This document shows, in pieces, positions 1 to 6,326 of a DNA stretch of 10,000 nt. A program made the translations under genes and the position numbers. Location of the stretch: positions 1 through 10,000 of the forward strand of contig JAIWOL010000119.1 of assembly GCA_020216925.1 (NCBI GenBank). The letters are read 5' to 3'. The first letter of the stretch is position 1. Every line of letters begins with the position of its first letter. This stretch comes from Thiobacillus sp. GTDB lineage: Bacteria; Pseudomonadota; Gammaproteobacteria; Burkholderiales; Thiobacillaceae. Below the pieces are notes generated by a model, which worked only from the letters and a program-made list of their open reading frames with translations, was not told the DNA's origin and searched no databases.

Positions 1-739
1 CGGTCAAGGGCTGGACACGCGCCGTGCCGCCGGCGGCGAGATTGCCGCGCGTCTCGCCCGCCTTGGGAATGCGGGCGAGCGCAAACGGGATGACGCCGCC
101 GTCGATCAGCAGGATGCGCTTGTCGCCTTCGCTGATTTCGGGCAGGTAGCGCTGCGCCATGATCGGTCGCCGGCCCCGGCGGGTGAGGGTTTCGAGGATG
201 GCGTTGCGGTTGGGGTCGTGCAGCGCCAGACGAAAGATGCCGGCGCCGCCCATTTCGGTCAGCGGCTTGACGATGATGTCGCGCTGCTCGAGCAGGAAAG
301 CCTCGATTTCGACTGCCTGCGCGGCGACCAGGGTGGGCGCGGTGAATTGTGGAAAGTTCAGGATGGCGAGTTTTTCGTTGCAGTCGCGCAAAGCCTGCGG
401 GCGATTGAGCACGCGCGCACCGTTGGCTTCGGCGATGCCAAGGAGCTGCGTGGCGAGCAGATAGCCGGTGTCCACCGGCGGATCGGTGCGCATGACGACG
501 GCGTCGAAATCCGCCAGCCGCCATTCGCGTTTGCCGCGTAACCGGTACCAGGCGTCGGCGGCAGAGACGTCGAGCGCTTCGCAATCGGCGCAGGCATCGC
601 CCTGGCGGATGTAGAGATGGGCTGCCTCGCAGGCGTGGATTTCGTGGCCGCGCGCCTGCGCCGCCCGCATCATCGCCACGCTGGAGTCCTTGTACGGTTT
701 GAGGCCGGCAAGCGGGTCGACGACGAAGAGCAGTTTCAT
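1..739 (-). CDS. gshB: Glutathione synthetase, C-terminus cut off by window edge
   Basis: ATP-dependent cytosolic enzyme joining gamma-glutamylcysteine and glycine, the second step of glutathione synthesis. The first 246 residues are visible; the E. coli enzyme has about 316, so roughly 70 C-terminal residues lie beyond position 1. The N-terminal domain opens MKLLFVVDPLAGLKPYKDSS (compare E. coli 'MDPIANINIKKDSS'). Other family blocks are VVMRTDPPVDT (81-91), LNRPQALRDCNEKL (111-124), the ATP-grasp stretch IIVKPLTEMGGAGIFR (155-170), MAQRYLP (194-200), EGDKRIL (204-210) and ARIPKAGETRGNLAAGG (222-238). The ATG at 739 overlaps the gshA stop in an ATGA arrangement, which fixes the start and implies translational coupling. 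Identification is by remembered family sequence and is very secure; only the missing end is uncertain. Confidence 0.96.
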   Translation of the reverse strand, partial: MKLLFVVDPLAGLKPYKDSSVAMMRAAQARGHEIHACEAAHLYIRQGDACADCEALDVSAADAWYRLRGKREWRLADFDAVVMRTDPPVDTGYLLATQLLGIAEANGARVLNRPQALRDCNEKLAILNFPQFTAPTLVAAQAVEIEAFLLEQRDIIVKPLTEMGGAGIFRLALHDPNRNAILETLTRRGRRPIMAQRYLPEISEGDKRILLIDGGVIPFALARIPKAGETRGNLAAGGTARVQPLT

Positions 740-2031
740 GCGTCTGGCGCCGCGGCGGCCTCGTTCAACGCTTCATCGAGCTCGATGCTGGCGGCCAGCA
801 TCGCCAGCCGCGCGATCACGCCGTAGGCATAGAAACGGTTGGGGGCGGCGTCCGGGTTGGCGCCGCGATCCGGCGTGAAGCAGGTGGTGTCGAAAGCCAG
901 CGGGACGAAATGCATGCCGGGGCTGTTGAGGTTCTCGTCGGCGCCGCGTCCGGTGTGGACGCGGTAGAAGCCGCCGATGACGAAGTGGTCGAGCATGTAG
1001 ACCACTGGTTCGGCGACGGCCTCGTTGATGCTCTCGAAGGTATACACGCCTTCCTGGATCAGCACCTCGGAAACTTCGACGCCTTCCTTGCCGACAGCCA
1101 TTTTGTTGCGCTGCCGGCGGTTGAGCTCGCGCACGTCGTCGGGCGATTTCACCGTCATGATGCCCATGCCGTAGGTGCCGGCGTCGGCCTTGACGATGAT
1201 GAAGGGCGGCTGGTCGATGCCGTACTCGTCGTACTTGGTCTGGATGCGGGCGAGCAGCTTTCCTACTTTTTCAGCCAGACAGTCTTCGCCCTGGCGCGCG
1301 TGAAAGTCGATTTTTCCGCACTGGTCGAAATACGGGTCGATCAGCCAGGGGTCGATGTTCACCAGCCGTGCGAATTCCGAGGCGATGTGGCGATAGGCGC
1401 CGAAGTGCCGGGACTTGCGGCGCGTGGCCCAGCCGGCGTGCAAGGGCGGCATCACGGTCTGTTCTATGTCCTGCAGAATATCTGGCGCGCCGGCCGAAAG
1501 ATCGTTGTTGAGCAGGATGGCGCAGGGGTCGAAATCGGCCAGTCCGACGCGGTCGCCGTGGCGTACCAGTGGCTCCAGCGTGAGGCGGCCGCCGGCCGGC
1601 AGTTCCAGCGTGGTTGGCTGGGTGATTTCGGGGATCAGCGTGCCGATGCGAACAATGAGGCCGGTCTGCCGCAGAATGTGCGCAAGCACCGCCACGTTCT
1701 GCAGGTAGAAAGCGTTGCGCGTGTGATTCTCGGGGATGAGCAGCAGGCGCTGGGCATCGGGGCAGATTTTTTCCACTGCCCCCATCGCGGCGTGAATTGC
1801 CAGCGACATGAAAGCCGGGTTCAGGTTGTTGAATCCGCCGGGGAACAGGTTGGTATCGACCGGCGCGAGCTTGAAACCGGCGTTGCGGATATCGACCGAC
1901 GTGTAGAAGGGCGCGGCTTGTTCCTTCCATTGCTGGCGGAACCAGTGTTCGATGGCGGGCTGCGCATCGAGCAGGCGCTTTTCCAGTTCGAGCAGCGGGC
2001 CGGTGAGTGCGGTGGTGAGGTAGGGGACCAT
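736..2031 (-). CDS. gshA: Glutamate-cysteine ligase, T. ferrooxidans-type (GshA family)
   Basis: Catalyses the ATP-dependent ligation of glutamate and cysteine to gamma-glutamylcysteine, the first and normally rate-limiting step of glutathione synthesis, in the cytosol. The 431-residue product fits the separate GshA family first defined from Acidithiobacillus ferrooxidans and common in betaproteobacteria; it is not the E. coli-type ligase. Recognisable blocks are PVDTNLFPGGFNNLNPAF (57-74), IPENHTRN (99-106), LLNNDLSAG (173-181), a glycine-rich ATP-grasp-like loop VKADAGTYGMGIMTV (280-294) and YRVHTGRG...NLNSPGMHF (356-375). I chose the ATG at 2031 (MVPYLTTALTG). The upstream in-frame ATG at 2076 would run over the start of divergent trmL. 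No good Shine-Dalgarno sequence precedes either, so the start is slightly uncertain. The stop overlaps the gshB ATG, giving a two-gene glutathione operon. Confidence 0.93.
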   Translation of the reverse strand: MVPYLTTALTGPLLELEKRLLDAQPAIEHWFRQQWKEQAAPFYTSVDIRNAGFKLAPVDTNLFPGGFNNLNPAFMSLAIHAAMGAVEKICPDAQRLLLIPENHTRNAFYLQNVAVLAHILRQTGLIVRIGTLIPEITQPTTLELPAGGRLTLEPLVRHGDRVGLADFDPCAILLNNDLSAGAPDILQDIEQTVMPPLHAGWATRRKSRHFGAYRHIASEFARLVNIDPWLIDPYFDQCGKIDFHARQGEDCLAEKVGKLLARIQTKYDEYGIDQPPFIIVKADAGTYGMGIMTVKSPDDVRELNRRQRNKMAVGKEGVEVSEVLIQEGVYTFESINEAVAEPVVYMLDHFVIGGFYRVHTGRGADENLNSPGMHFVPLAFDTTCFTPDRGANPDAAPNRFYAYGVIARLAMLAASIELDEALNEAAAAPDA

Positions 2032-2063
2032 ACAATGCGTTTTGTTCGAATCACTGCATTGTA
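2031..2063. repeat. Inverted repeat in the gshA/trmL divergent intergenic region
   Basis: A perfect 8-bp inverted repeat, TACAATGC (2031-2038) and GCATTGTA (2056-2063), is separated by 17 bp and occupies most of the 43-bp gap between the divergent gshA and trmL starts. The right arm also sits inside a smaller imperfect palindrome (CACTGC at 2052-2057 against GTAGTG at 2061-2066). TACAAT resembles a sigma-70 -10 hexamer on each strand, but I find no convincing -35 box at the right spacing. It could be an operator shared by the two genes or chance; both are inference. Confidence 0.4.
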
Positions 2064-2074
2064 GTGCGCTTTCC

Positions 2075-2539
2075 ATGTTCGATATCGTTCTCTACCAGCC
2101 CGAAATCCCCCCCAATACCGGCAACCTGATCCGGCTGTCGGCCAACAGCGGGTTCCGCCTGCATCTGGTCGAGCCGCTGGGTTTCGATCTCTCGGACAGG
2201 CAGGTGGCGCGCGCCGGACTGGATTATCGCGACATGGCCTGCGTGTCTGTGCACCGGGACTGGGCAGCAGCGCGCGCTGCGCTGGCGGGACGGCGCTGGT
2301 TTGCGCTCACCACCAAGGCGAGCCGGTTGTTCGGGTCGGTGACCTATGCGCCCGACGATGTCTTCGTGTTCGGGCCGGAATCGCGCGGACTGCCGCCTGA
2401 AATCCTTGCCCAGTTCGACGCCGATAGCCGCCTGCGCTTGCCGATGCGGCCGGGGTCGCGCAGCATGAACCTGTCGAATGCGGTCAGTGTCACGCTGTTC
2501 GAGGCGTGGCGGCAAAACGGCTTTGCGGGAGGGGAATGA
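2075..2539 (+). CDS. trmL: tRNA (cytidine/uridine-34 2'-O)-methyltransferase
   Basis: SPOUT-class methyltransferase that uses S-adenosylmethionine to methylate the ribose 2'-OH of the wobble nucleotide in tRNA-Leu isoacceptors; it acts as a cytosolic homodimer. The 154-residue product is close to E. coli TrmL (157 aa) and is the minimal catalytic domain without an extra RNA-binding domain. Visible SPOUT motifs are the N-terminal LYQPEIPPNTGNLIRL (6-21), the SAM-site block VFGPESRGLP (98-107) and the knot-forming LPMRPGSRSMNLSNAVSV (122-139), with Asn132 and Asn135 in the last. The start at 2075 (MFDIVLYQPE) matches the family. An in-frame ATG at 2042 would add 11 residues unlike the family and lies in the divergent promoter region. 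The stop at 2537-2539 abuts the next plus-strand gene. Confidence 0.95.
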   Translation: MFDIVLYQPEIPPNTGNLIRLSANSGFRLHLVEPLGFDLSDRQVARAGLDYRDMACVSVHRDWAAARAALAGRRWFALTTKASRLFGSVTYAPDDVFVFGPESRGLPPEILAQFDADSRLRLPMRPGSRSMNLSNAVSVTLFEAWRQNGFAGGE

Positions 2540-3015
2540 TGACGGGGCTGGAATGGCTGGAAGCGGCGAGTTATCTGGTCACTATTGTCGGCCTGCCGTT
2601 CGCGATCGCGGTGTATCTGATCGACCAGCGGCGCGAACGGCAGAACGAGGAGGAAGCGATATTCCTGCGTCTGTCGGATGAATACGCCGCCTTCATGCGA
2701 CTGGTGATCGACAATGCCGATTTGCGTCTTTTGTCGCCAGGAGACGGCGACGACCTCAGCGAGGAACAGCGTGAACGCAAGCAGGCGCTGTTTGCCATTC
2801 TCGTCGCGCTGTTCGAGCGCGCCTACGTGCTGGTTTACGAAGAGGGCATGAGCCGGCAGCAGGCGCGGTTGTGGCAGTCGTGGACGGACTATATGCAGGA
2901 GTGGTGCCGGCGGCCCGACTTTCGCGCCGCGTTGCCCGGGTTGCTGCACGGCGAAGACCCGGATTTTGTCACCGTCATCGAAGGTATCGCGGCAGAGGCC
3001 GCAATGGCGCGCTGA
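2539..3015 (+). CDS. Unrecognised single-pass membrane protein with a helical cytoplasmic tail
   Basis: I do not recognise a named family. The 158-residue protein starts with a short segment, then one hydrophobic helix at about residues 11-28 (SYLVTIVGLPFAIAVYLI). A charged stretch DQRRERQNEEEA (29-40) follows, consistent with the tail staying in the cytoplasm. The rest is predicted largely helical and amphipathic, with aromatic residues clustered at about 93-122 (FERAYVLVY, LWQSWTDYMQEW). It ends DPDFVTVIEGIAAEAAMAR. Two adjacent ATGs exist, at 2536 (overlapping the trmL TGA) and 2539. The Shine-Dalgarno stretch GGGAGGGG at 2527-2534 is better spaced for 2539, so I chose that one. Co-transcription with trmL is likely. 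The product is reminiscent of conserved hypothetical membrane proteins, but no function can be assigned. Confidence 0.8.
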   Translation: MTGLEWLEAASYLVTIVGLPFAIAVYLIDQRRERQNEEEAIFLRLSDEYAAFMRLVIDNADLRLLSPGDGDDLSEEQRERKQALFAILVALFERAYVLVYEEGMSRQQARLWQSWTDYMQEWCRRPDFRAALPGLLHGEDPDFVTVIEGIAAEAAMAR

Positions 3016-3179
3016 GGTTCGGACGGGCGGGCACGGTACTGCGAATCAGCCGCGCAGGCTTGTTTCCGCCATGCGGCAACCAGAAACGGCGCGCAGGCGA
3101 AACCGGCGTGGCCGCAGGGGATGGGCGTGATGCAACTCAGACGCAATTGCCGGCAGGACGGGGCAGGCTTGCCGCCGGT
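3016..3179. other. Convergent intergenic spacer, no gene supported
   Basis: This 164-bp spacer lies between the plus-strand membrane-protein gene and minus-strand gpsA. It is GC-rich and holds only short, low-quality stem possibilities: CCGC/GCGG at 3066-3076, and CCGGC (3150-3154) against GCCGG (3174-3178) just past the gpsA stop. Neither is followed by a T-run, so I do not call an intrinsic terminator. The small open frames crossing it continue as shadows into the neighbours. Confidence 0.6.
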
Positions 3180-4163
3180 TCAGAACTCGCTGCGAATGTC
3201 CCGGTTCAGAAGCGCGTCGACCGCCTGCGGGGCCGGCAGCTCGCCGTCGAGGATGCGGCGCACGGCACGGGTGATCGGCATGTCGACGCCCAGGCGTTCG
3301 GCCAGCGCGTCGACCTCGCGTGTGGTCGTCACGCCTTCGGCCACATGGCCCAGTTCGGCCAGGGTGGCGTCGAGACTGCGGCCACGGGCCAGCGCGAGGC
3401 CCACTCGCCGATTGCGCGACAGATCGCCCGTGGTGGTGAGGATGAGATCGCCCAGACCAGACAGCCCCATGAAAGTCTCGGCATGCCCGCCCAGACGGAC
3501 GCCGAGCCGGGTCATTTCCGCCAGGCCGCGTGTGACGAGCGCGGCGCGCGCATTGTGGCCCAGCGCCAAGCCGTCGCAGATGCCGGCGGCGATGGCCATC
3601 ACGTTCTTCAGCGCGCCGCCGATTTCCACGCCGATCACATCGTCGTGCGCGTAGATGCGCAGGCGCGGGCCGGACAGGGCTTCCGCCTGACGTTGCGCCC
3701 AGGAAGCATTGCGCGAGGCCAGCGTCAGGGCCGTCGGGCAGCCGCGCGCAACTTCGAGCGCGAAGCTGGGGCCGGACAGCACGCCGGACGCGACCTGCGG
3801 CACGATGTCCTCGATGAGTTGATGCGGCAGTCTGCCCGTTCCCTGTTCGAATCCCTTGCAGACCCAGACCAGCGGCGGCAGGGTCGAGCGTTTTGACAGG
3901 GCGTCGAGGGTGGCGCGCATTCCATGGCTGGGGACGGAAATGACCAGCAGATCGGCCTGGCCGACTGCCGTGTCGAAGTCGGTTTCGAACACCAGCGCGG
4001 CAGGCAGCGGGCAATCCGGCAGATAGCGGGCGTTGACGCCGCTGCGGCGCATGGCGTCGAGCTCGGCGCCGTTGCGACCCCACAGCGTGACCGTATGCGT
4101 CGGGGCCCAGTTTGCCGCCAGGGCCGTGCCCCAGGCGCCTGCGCCCAGTACCGTGAGCTTCAT
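3180..4163 (-). CDS. gpsA: NAD(P)-dependent glycerol-3-phosphate dehydrogenase
   Basis: Cytosolic enzyme reducing dihydroxyacetone phosphate to sn-glycerol-3-phosphate, the backbone precursor of membrane phospholipids. The 327-residue protein begins with the Rossmann dinucleotide-binding motif [12 protein letters not shown] (5-16). It continues with [10 protein letters not shown] (74-83), [10 protein letters not shown] (101-110) containing Lys103, [15 protein letters not shown] (127-141), the C-terminal domain block [14 protein letters not shown] (181-194) with the conserved catalytic Lys186, [17 protein letters not shown] (236-252) and EGVTTTREV (276-284). I took the ATG at 4163 (MKLTVLGAG), which forms an ATGA overlap with the stop of the SH3-protein gene and has a GGGGG stretch just upstream. 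An ATG three codons earlier (4172) is possible. It is the last gene of a secB - SH3 - gpsA string; the secB-gpsA linkage is also known in E. coli. Confidence 0.96.
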   Translation of the reverse strand: MKLTVLGAGAWGTALAANWAPTHTVTLWGRNGAELDAMRRSGVNARYLPDCPLPAALVFETDFDTAVGQADLLVISVPSHGMRATLDALSKRSTLPPLVWVCKGFEQGTGRLPHQLIEDIVPQVASGVLSGPSFALEVARGCPTALTLASRNASWAQRQAEALSGPRLRIYAHDDVIGVEIGGALKNVMAIAAGICDGLALGHNARAALVTRGLAEMTRLGVRLGGHAETFMGLSGLGDLILTTTGDLSRNRRVGLALARGRSLDATLAELGHVAEGVTTTREVDALAERLGVDMPITRAVRRILDGELPAPQAVDALLNRDIRSEF

Positions 4164-4600
4164 CGCCCCCATGCTTCGTGGCCAGGCAGCCAGCCGGCAA
4201 GGCCGTCGGCGTGCCGCACCGGCATCCAGCCATCGGCGCGCATCTCGCCGGTGACGAACAACAGCACGCCGCGCGCCGCGCGGAACACGACTTCGGCGTC
4301 GGCGCGCGGTTCGCGCCGGATGTCGCTGGTCCCGGTCGTGATCATCACGGTGCGGGCGCCGCCGAGCGCGGTTTTCTCGATCCAGGCGAGACGGCCACCC
4401 GGGTCCCGCACCTTGGCCCAGGCGTCGGTGTCGACGACGATTTCCAACGGTAATCCTGCGCTGACCACGGCCACCCTCGACGCGGCGGTCGAAGGGGCGT
4501 TGTAGAGAATCGCCGGACGCGCCGTGCTGCGATAGTCCAGCGCGTAGGCAGGAGACAGGCAGGCGAGCGCGAGGAGCGCAGCGCCGGGTAGTCGATTCAA
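4160..4600 (-). CDS. Exported SH3-repeat protein
   Basis: A 146-residue protein with a signal peptide (hydrophobic core [10 protein letters not shown], likely cleavage after SPAYA at residue 20), so probably periplasmic. Two SH3-like repeats of the bacterial SH3 type follow. Repeat 1 spans about 25-85, with the pattern ILYNAPS...[18 protein letters not shown]. Repeat 2 spans about 88-143, with [13 protein letters not shown]...[18 protein letters not shown]. Such domains often bind peptidoglycan or peptides; no enzyme domain is attached, so the role is unknown. The start is a TTG at 4600 that overlaps the secB stop (TTGA). There is no good Shine-Dalgarno sequence and no ATG that would keep the signal peptide, so translation probably depends on coupling to secB. 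The end overlaps the gpsA ATG. The domain call is confident, the function open. Confidence 0.87.
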   Translation of the reverse strand: MNRLPGAALLALACLSPAYALDYRSTARPAILYNAPSTAASRVAVVSAGLPLEIVVDTDAWAKVRDPGGRLAWIEKTALGGARTVMITTGTSDIRREPRADAEVVFRAARGVLLFVTGEMRADGWMPVRHADGLAGWLPGHEAWGR

Positions 4601-5058
4601 TGCGTTTGCGCAGGCGCAGCCTGTTGTTGCTGGGCCTGTTGCTGCTGCATGAACAGCGCCTCGAAGTTGACCGGGTTCAGCAGCAGCGGCGGGAAACCGG
4701 CACGCGTCACCACGTCGGATACGGTTTCACGCAGATAGGGGAAAACGATATTGGGGCAGCCAATGCCCAGCACCATGGGCATCTGGTCGGCCGGCACATT
4801 CTGAATCCGGAAAACACCGGCCTGCGTGCATTCGACCAGAAACATGGTCTTGTCGCCGGCCTTGGCGGTGACGGTGACGGTGATGCTGGTGTGGAAAAGA
4901 TCCTGGGCAAGCGCGCGGCTTTCGGTGGACAGGTTCACGTCCATCTTGGGCGCTTCGTGCTCCATGAAAATGGCTGGCGCGTTGGGCACTTCAACCGACA
5001 AATCCTTGACGTAAAGCTTTTCGATATTGAATACGGGGCCTTGCAGTTCGTCCGCCAT
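4597..5058 (-). CDS. secB: Protein-export chaperone SecB
   Basis: Tetrameric cytosolic chaperone that keeps precursor proteins unfolded and delivers them to SecA for export through SecYEG. The 153-residue product matches the family in length and in [19 protein letters not shown] (10-28), the beta-sheet core [20 protein letters not shown] (57-76), [20 protein letters not shown] (97-116) and [18 protein letters not shown] (121-138). The C-terminus is an unusually glutamine-rich tail, [16 protein letters not shown], of the sort often seen in betaproteobacterial SecB. A purine-rich Shine-Dalgarno sequence, AGGGAGA on the minus strand (5069-5063), lies at suitable spacing from the ATG at 5058. secB heads the overlapping secB - SH3 - gpsA string and lies downstream of trxC and grxC, giving a variant of the enterobacterial yibN-grxC-secB-gpsA order. 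Confidence 0.97.
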   Translation of the reverse strand: MADELQGPVFNIEKLYVKDLSVEVPNAPAIFMEHEAPKMDVNLSTESRALAQDLFHTSITVTVTAKAGDKTMFLVECTQAGVFRIQNVPADQMPMVLGIGCPNIVFPYLRETVSDVVTRAGFPPLLLNPVNFEALFMQQQQAQQQQAAPAQTH

Positions 5059-5099
5059 GATGTCTCCCTGGATAAAAAAACCGACGCATCGCGCATCGA

Positions 5100-5126
5100 T
5101 AAAGCCGGTATTCTAACCCGGCTTTA
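5100..5126 (-). terminator. Hairpin at the end of trxC, probable weak terminator
   Basis: Perfect 9-bp arms TAAAGCCGG (5100-5108) and CCGGCTTTA (5118-5126) enclose a 9-nt loop. The stem includes the trxC stop codon. On the minus strand it is followed by only a short T-rich end (CTTTATCG). A true T-run of seven (5080-5074) lies about 20 nt further on, after a tandem CGCATCG repeat (5085-5098). It may end or attenuate trxC transcription before secB; partial read-through is plausible. Confidence 0.55.
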
Positions 5127-5552
5127 ATGTACGCCCTGTGACGCCAGCCATGCCTTGAGGTTGCGGGCGTCGAGGGCGCCGGATTGGCGGGCGACCTCCT
5201 CGCCGTCGCGGTACAGCACCAGGGTGGGAATACTCTTGATATGCGCCCGCAACGACAGTTTGGGATGGGCTTCGGTTTCCACCTTGGCAAAGCGCACGCG
5301 TGTCGCCATCTCGGCAGCCACCTGTTTGAACACCGGAGCCATCATCTTGCACGGGCCACACCAGTCGGCCCAGAAATCCACCAGTACCGGCAGACCGGAG
5401 CGTTCAATGAAACGGTCGAAGCTTTCAGCCGTGAGATCGACGGGCGAAGCAGGCAGGAGCGGCGTACCGCATTGGCCGCATTGGGGGCCATCGGCGAGAC
5501 GCGTCTCCGGCACACGGTTGATGGCGAGACAGCGAGGGCAGGCGAGTTCCAT
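5124..5552 (-). CDS. trxC: Thioredoxin 2 with N-terminal zinc-binding domain
   Basis: Cytosolic disulfide reductase, reduced by thioredoxin reductase and in other bacteria linked to oxidative stress. The 142-residue product has the TrxC two-part layout. An N-terminal zinc-ribbon carries two CxxC pairs (CPRC 5-8 and CGQC 25-28). A thioredoxin fold follows, with active site FWADWCGPCKMMAP (60-73), the Cys pair at 65 and 68, and the cis-proline loop SIPTLVLYRDG (107-117, Pro109). E. coli TrxC has 139 residues and opens with the similar CTHCQAINRIP. I chose the ATG at 5552 (MELACPRCLAINR), preceded by CAGGAC, over an in-frame ATG at 5573 that adds seven unrelated residues. It sits between grxC and secB, where E. 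coli has no gene, so a thioredoxin has been added to the conserved block. Both flanking gaps carry hairpins. Confidence 0.95.
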   Translation of the reverse strand: MELACPRCLAINRVPETRLADGPQCGQCGTPLLPASPVDLTAESFDRFIERSGLPVLVDFWADWCGPCKMMAPVFKQVAAEMATRVRFAKVETEAHPKLSLRAHIKSIPTLVLYRDGEEVARQSGALDARNLKAWLASQGVH

Positions 5553-5587
5553 GGCGATGTCCTGATGACGCAATGCCTCTCACATGG

Positions 5588-5616
5588 AGCCGGGCGGGCC
5601 GTTTGCAAGCCCGGCT
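5588..5616 (-). terminator. Hairpin after grxC, possible terminator or attenuator
   Basis: Perfect 8-bp GC-rich arms AGCCGGGC (5588-5595) and GCCCGGCT (5609-5616) with a 13-nt loop begin about 10 nt past the grxC stop, in the 73-bp grxC-trxC gap. No T-run follows on the minus strand, so this may be an RNA 3'-end stabiliser or a weak terminator rather than a strong intrinsic terminator. Confidence 0.42.
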
Positions 5617-5625
5617 GCGCAGCGC

Positions 5626-5883
5626 TCAGCTGTTGAGCAGCGGCAGCAGCCTGCCTGCGGCGTCCAGCGCCGATGTGTCGTCAAAGCCACCGACGTGGGT
5701 ATCGCCGATGAATACCTGCGGCACGGTGCGGCGGCCGGTTTTCGCGATCATTTCATCCTGCTTCTGCGGATCGAGGTCGATGCGGATTTTTTCGATCTCG
5801 GTCACGCCCCGGCTCTTCAGCAGGCGCTCGGCGGCCACGCAGTAGGGACAGACGGCGGTGCAGTACATCACGACTTTTTGCAT
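5626..5883 (-). CDS. grxC: Glutaredoxin 3
   Basis: Small cytosolic glutathione-dependent oxidoreductase that reduces protein disulfides and mixed glutathione disulfides. The 85-residue protein has the classical dithiol active site in MYCTAVCPYCVAAERLL (6-22), with Cys12 and Cys15. It also has the TVPQVFIGDTHVGG block (53-66) with cis-Pro55 and the glutathione-binding GGFDD (65-69). Length and sequence match bacterial GrxC (E. coli 83 aa). The ATG at 5883 lies 13 bp after the rhodanese stop, so the two are almost surely co-transcribed, as with yibN-grxC in E. coli. The Shine-Dalgarno sequence is weak. Its cofactor glutathione would be made by the gshA/gshB products encoded a few kilobases away. 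Confidence 0.96.
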   Translation of the reverse strand: MQKVVMYCTAVCPYCVAAERLLKSRGVTEIEKIRIDLDPQKQDEMIAKTGRRTVPQVFIGDTHVGGFDDTSALDAAGRLLPLLNS

Positions 5884-5896
5884 GGTGCGTTCTCGT

Positions 5897-6316
5897 TCAT
5901 TTCTTTTTGGCGAGGGGCAGATTGGCGCGTTCCCACGCCAGGATGCCGCCCGTGAGGTTGTAGACGGTGCTGAAGCCAGCCTTTTTCAGCTGCCCGCAGG
6001 CTCGTGCCGAGCGCGCACCGCTGCGGCAGTTGACGAGGATGGGCTTGTCCTTGAATGCATCGAGTTCGCCCAGCCGTTTACCAAGTTGACCGAGCGGGAT
6101 GTGCTTGGCCTTGGGGATATGGCCCGATTCGAATTCGCTGGTTTCACGCACGTCGAGCACCAGCGCCTCGTCGTTGTAGAGCCGGGTCGCTTTCAGCGTG
6201 TCGGCCTGTTCGACGCCCGACAGCTTGCTGCCGATGAACGACCACAGCAACATGGCACCGGACACCACGGCCAGTGCGACGAGCATCCAGTTTGCCTGGA
6301 GGAATTGCGTGTCCAT
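5897..6316 (-). CDS. Membrane-anchored rhodanese (YibN-like)
   Basis: A 139-residue protein with one N-terminal membrane helix (about 10-28, WMLVALAVVSGAMLLWSFI) and a single rhodanese domain facing the cytosol. The domain shows LVLDVRETSEFESGHIPKA (52-70) and the active-site loop NCRSGARSA (96-104), with Cys97 as the expected persulfide-carrying residue, then GFSTVYNLTGGILAWERANL (114-133). The architecture equals E. coli YibN, whose loop lacks a cysteine at this position as I recall it; here the loop is intact, so sulfurtransferase activity is plausible. It starts 10 bp after the DUF2892 gene and ends 13 bp before grxC. Specific sulfur donor and acceptor are not evident. Confidence 0.92.
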   Translation of the reverse strand: MDTQFLQANWMLVALAVVSGAMLLWSFIGSKLSGVEQADTLKATRLYNDEALVLDVRETSEFESGHIPKAKHIPLGQLGKRLGELDAFKDKPILVNCRSGARSARACGQLKKAGFSTVYNLTGGILAWERANLPLAKKK

Positions 6317-6326
6317 GCGCGCCCGA

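Noticed and set aside
910..2064. Plus-strand open frame of 384 codons opposite gshA
   Set aside because: Complementary shadow of a strongly identified gshA, with low-complexity composition (Val, Asp, Gly, Ala, His) and no family motif.
2889..3146. Minus-strand open frame of 85 codons across the convergent spacer
   Set aside because: About half of it lies antisense to the membrane-protein gene. It has no ribosome-binding site or known motif, and the Cys-rich look alone does not support a gene.
3150..3178. CCGGC/GCCGG stem beyond the gpsA stop as a terminator
   Set aside because: Only five paired bases, several competing pairings and no T-run on the minus strand.
3046..4233. Minus-strand open frame of 395 codons overlapping gpsA in another frame
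   Set aside because: Arg/Pro/Ala/Gly-rich out-of-frame translation of gpsA, with no motifs; gpsA itself is certain.
4597..4645. Glutamine-rich SecB tail as a repeat expansion or frameshift
   Set aside because: Glutamine-rich C-termini are common in betaproteobacterial SecB, codons are mixed CAG/CAA, and the reading frame is intact to the overlap with the next gene.
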